A DNA stretch of 6,937 bases from Actinomycetota bacterium. GTDB taxonomy: Bacteria > Actinomycetota > Thermoleophilia > UBA2241. Within the stretch, counting starts at the first letter, position 1; each line of letters begins with the position of its first letter. Below are positions 4,978-6,937 of the stretch, piece after piece. The stretch spans positions 1,464-8,400 of the forward strand of contig PMKK01000093.1 of NCBI GenBank assembly GCA_003157715.1. The letters are read 5' to 3'. The translations under genes were made by a program, and so were the position numbers. A model generated the notes under the pieces. The model did not search any database. It was not told the origin of the DNA and saw only the letters and a program-made list of their open reading frames with translations.

Positions 4978-6693
4978 ATGACCGTTCCCGACACAGTTCG
5001 GCTCGAGCGTCTGACCGCCGCCCTCGCGGCCATCGACGAGTTCGTCGCCGCGCGCCTGCCGCGTCTCGATGCCCCCGGCGTGGCGGTCGGGCTCACCGAT
5101 CGCGAAGGCGCGCTGGGGTTCGTCTGCCGCGGCTTCGCCGACGTCGCGTCCCGCACGCCGGTCGAACCCGGCACGCGCTTTCAGATCGGCTCGATCAGCA
5201 AGTCGTTCGCGGCCGCGACCATGCTGCAGGAGCACGACGCGGGCCGCGTCGACCTGCAGGCGCCGGTCACCGACTACGTGCCCTGGTTCGCGGTGCGCTC
5301 ACGATTCGGTCCGATCACGCTGCACCACCTGCTGAGCCATGCCTCGGGCCTGATCATGGGCACCGAGTTCACGGCCGAGGCCCGCGGCGCCGTGTGGACG
5401 CTGCGCGAGACCGACACGGGCTTCGCTCCGGGCGCGCGCTTCTGGTATTCCAACGACGGCTACAAGCTGGTGGGCCTGGTGCTCGAAGCCGTGACAGGCC
5501 GGCCGGTGCACGAGCTCGTCGCCCGGCGACTCGTCGCGCCGCTCGGCATGGCCGCGACCGAGACCGTGATCCGCCGCGACTCGCTGGCGCCGGTCGCCTC
5601 CGGCTACGAGCGTCGCGGCGACGACCGGCCGGCGCACGCCGGCCGCCCGCTCGACGTGGCGCAACTGGTCGAGAGCTGCAGCGCCGACGGCAGCATCGTC
5701 TCGTCGGCGGCCGACATGCTGGCCTACGCGCGCCTCATCCTGAACCGCGGCGACGCGCCCGGTGGCCGCCTGCTGAGCGAGGCCGCGTTCGACCGCTGGA
5801 GCGCCCCGGTGATCGAGGACCCCGACGAGCCCGGCTCGTTCTACGGCTACGGCCTCGTGTCGCGCACGATCGACGGGTACCCTTGCATCGGCCACTCCGG
5901 CGGGATGGTCGGCTTCACTTCGCTGCTCATGACCGAGGTCGAGACCGGCATCGGCGTGATCGTCCTGCTGAACGGCAGCGGCGATCGCATGGAGATCGCC
6001 ACCTACGCCCTGGCGGCGGTGCGGGCGGCGCTGGCGGGGGCGCCGGAGCCCTCGCCAGCGCCGCCCGCCGACCCCGCCGCCATCGGGGCCGCGGCGGGCA
6101 AGTACGCCGGGGAGTACGTGCTCGCCGAGTCTGGTCTGGGGACGGATCACGACGCCGCCGGTCCGCCCGACGCCGCCGACCCGCCCGCCGCGCGCCTCGC
6201 CTTCGCCGCCCGCGACGGCCGGCTCGTGCTGAAGGCGCCGGCCGGCGACGAGGTCGTTCTGGAACGCCGCGACGACGACCTGTTTCTCGCGCCGCAGCCC
6301 GGCTGGGACCGGTTTCACCTGCGCTTCGAGCGCGACGGCGGCGAAGCCGCCGTCGCGCTCTCGTTCGGCCCCGACTGGTATGCGCGCGCCGGGCACATCG
6401 CGCCGCCCGCGCCGGCCGCCGACCCATCATGGGCGCGGCTCGCCGGCACCTACCGCTCGTACAATCCCTGGACACCGGTCTTTCGCGTCTTCAGCCGGCG
6501 CGGCCGCCTGCTCATGGTCGCCCCCTGGCTGTACCCGAGCGACGAGCTCGAGCTCGCGCCGCTGCCGGACGGGCGCTTTCGGGTGGGCGCCGCCGACTGG
6601 CTGCCCGACCGCCTCTGGTTCGACACGGTGATCGACGGCCGCGCGATCCGCGCCGTCTACAACGGCGCGCCGTTCTACCGCACCTTCACCTGA
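4978..6693 (+). CDS. Serine hydrolase, beta-lactamase/penicillin-binding-protein fold (class C-like)
   Basis: The 571-residue protein has a beta-lactamase family domain in the first 350 residues. The nucleophile motif SxxK is S72-I-S-K75 within FQIGSISKSFAAATM. It is followed by LHHLLSHASGL (115-125), the tyrosine motif Y157-S-N159 (WYSNDGYKLVGLVLE), and the third motif H306-S-G308 (GHSGGMVGF). This set marks class C beta-lactamases, D-aminopeptidases and esterases; the substrate cannot be told from sequence. No signal peptide or membrane segment is visible, so it is probably cytoplasmic. A Pro/Ala linker near 355-370 leads to a beta-rich C-terminal region of about 200 residues, including two G-x-Y repeats (AGKYAGEYVL, LAGTYRSYNPW), which resemble the small domains often appended to such hydrolases. 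The start is eight bases after the toxin stop, with weak GAGAGA upstream. Composition and TGA stop match the pyl genes rather than the preceding region. No link to pyrrolysine is established. Confidence 0.93.
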   Translation: MTVPDTVRLERLTAALAAIDEFVAARLPRLDAPGVAVGLTDREGALGFVCRGFADVASRTPVEPGTRFQIGSISKSFAAATMLQEHDAGRVDLQAPVTDYVPWFAVRSRFGPITLHHLLSHASGLIMGTEFTAEARGAVWTLRETDTGFAPGARFWYSNDGYKLVGLVLEAVTGRPVHELVARRLVAPLGMAATETVIRRDSLAPVASGYERRGDDRPAHAGRPLDVAQLVESCSADGSIVSSAADMLAYARLILNRGDAPGGRLLSEAAFDRWSAPVIEDPDEPGSFYGYGLVSRTIDGYPCIGHSGGMVGFTSLLMTEVETGIGVIVLLNGSGDRMEIATYALAAVRAALAGAPEPSPAPPADPAAIGAAAGKYAGEYVLAESGLGTDHDAAGPPDAADPPAARLAFAARDGRLVLKAPAGDEVVLERRDDDLFLAPQPGWDRFHLRFERDGGEAAVALSFGPDWYARAGHIAPPAPAADPSWARLAGTYRSYNPWTPVFRVFSRRGRLLMVAPWLYPSDELELAPLPDGRFRVGAADWLPDRLWFDTVIDGRAIRAVYNGAPFYRTFT

Positions 6694-6763
6694 GCCGGCC
6701 GGGCTGAGATCGTCTCGATCGTCGTCGGCTCGCCGGGGGTCGGTCCCGGGTCCGTGCGGCTGC

Positions 6764-6769
6764 TAGACT
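6764..6769 (+). promoter_or_regulatory. Possible -10 box for pylSn
   Basis: TAGACT preceded by TGC (TGCTAGACT) ends 11 bases before the pylSn ATG. This implies a transcript that begins at or within a few bases of the start codon. No good -35 is seen. The box resembles the one before pylT (TAGCCT), hinting at independent but similar promoters for the tRNA and its binding protein. Confidence 0.4.
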
Positions 6770-6780
6770 CACAGGCGGAG

Positions 6781-6937
6781 ATGCCGACCGATCCCAACAA
6801 AGCCGTCTACTATCGCAAGCAGGTGCCGCTCTTTCGGCTCGTCGAGAAGCTGAAGCTGTGGCCCTCGCGGCGCGGGCTGCTGCACGGCATCAAGGAGTTC
6901 GAGGTGCTGGGCACGCGGGCGCGGCTCACCACCCACT
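6781..6937 (+). CDS. pylSn: PylSn, tRNA-Pyl-binding N-terminal part of pyrrolysyl-tRNA synthetase (3' end outside window)
   Basis: In bacteria the pyrrolysyl-tRNA synthetase is split: PylSn binds tRNA-Pyl tightly and PylSc carries the catalytic site. The visible 52 residues begin MPTDPNKAVYYRKQVPLF and continue RLVEKLKLWPSRRGLLHGIK, then EFEVLGTRARLTTH. The block LW-x-SR-x-G-x-x-H-x-I-K corresponds to the start of the N-terminal domain of archaeal PylS (LWMSRTGTIHKIKHHEV). The zinc-binding residues expected later in this domain lie beyond the window. ATG at 6781 is chosen because the homologous region follows at once; GGCGGAG abuts the ATG too closely for a normal ribosome site. The frame is open back to the hydrolase stop (6691-6693), with GTG 6754 as an alternative start. 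It is separated from pylT by about 4 kb, unlike compact pyl operons. pylSc is not seen. Confidence 0.9.
   Translation, partial: MPTDPNKAVYYRKQVPLFRLVEKLKLWPSRRGLLHGIKEFEVLGTRARLTTH

Noticed and set aside
5299..6396. Long minus-strand and shifted + strand frames across the hydrolase
   Set aside because: They are Arg/Ala-rich products of GC-rich codon bias; the hydrolase frame has all three catalytic motifs in order.
4978..6937. Hydrolase-PylSn fusion, since both are in the same frame
   Set aside because: A TGA stop at 6691-6693 separates them. TGA is not the pyrrolysine codon, and a promoter-like box precedes the pylSn ATG.

Overview
The window holds most of a bacterial pyrrolysine (Pyl, the 22nd amino acid) cassette. 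In order on the + strand it carries the 3' end of pylB (1-336), complete pylC (365-1681), complete pylD (1678-2541), the amber-suppressor tRNA gene pylT (2697-2769, anticodon CTA), and, at the far right edge, the first 52 codons of pylSn (6781 to the end). PylB, PylC and PylD together turn two lysines into pyrrolysine. PylSn is the separate tRNA-binding half of the split pyrrolysyl-tRNA synthetase found in bacteria. The catalytic half (pylSc) and any Pyl-containing methylamine methyltransferase are not visible and would lie outside the window.

The sequence is very GC-rich with strong G/C third-position bias, GTG starts and tightly overlapping genes. The split synthetase indicates a bacterium rather than a methanogenic archaeon. 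A TAGACT-type -10 box directly in front of pylSn is reminiscent of leaderless actinobacterial genes, but the phylum cannot be settled from this window.

Layout. (1) 1-2541: pylB, pylC and pylD, translationally coupled. A duplicated pylC start leaves an 11-codon mini-ORF between pylB and pylC. A perfect 22-bp hairpin lies inside the 3' end of pylC. (2) 2542-2769: an 18-bp tandem repeat (about 5.5 copies), then pylT. (3) 2770-4977: a region that looks foreign, with lower GC. It holds a cluster of hairpins, a frameshifted minus-strand pseudopilin-like gene, and a two-gene module resembling a Phd/YefM antitoxin and a MazF/PemK toxin, with a palindromic operator. All three of these genes end in TAG, the codon that pylT decodes, whereas every complete gene of the high-GC backbone ends in TGA. 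(4) 4978-6693: a large cytoplasmic beta-lactamase-fold serine hydrolase whose composition matches the pyl genes. (5) 6781 to the end: pylSn.

The main interest is a Pyl cassette split by about 4 kb of accessory DNA between the tRNA and one half of its synthetase. The toxin-antitoxin module in that stretch uses amber stops in a genome that apparently suppresses amber. Several unexplained repeats and hairpins lie in or next to the pyl genes.
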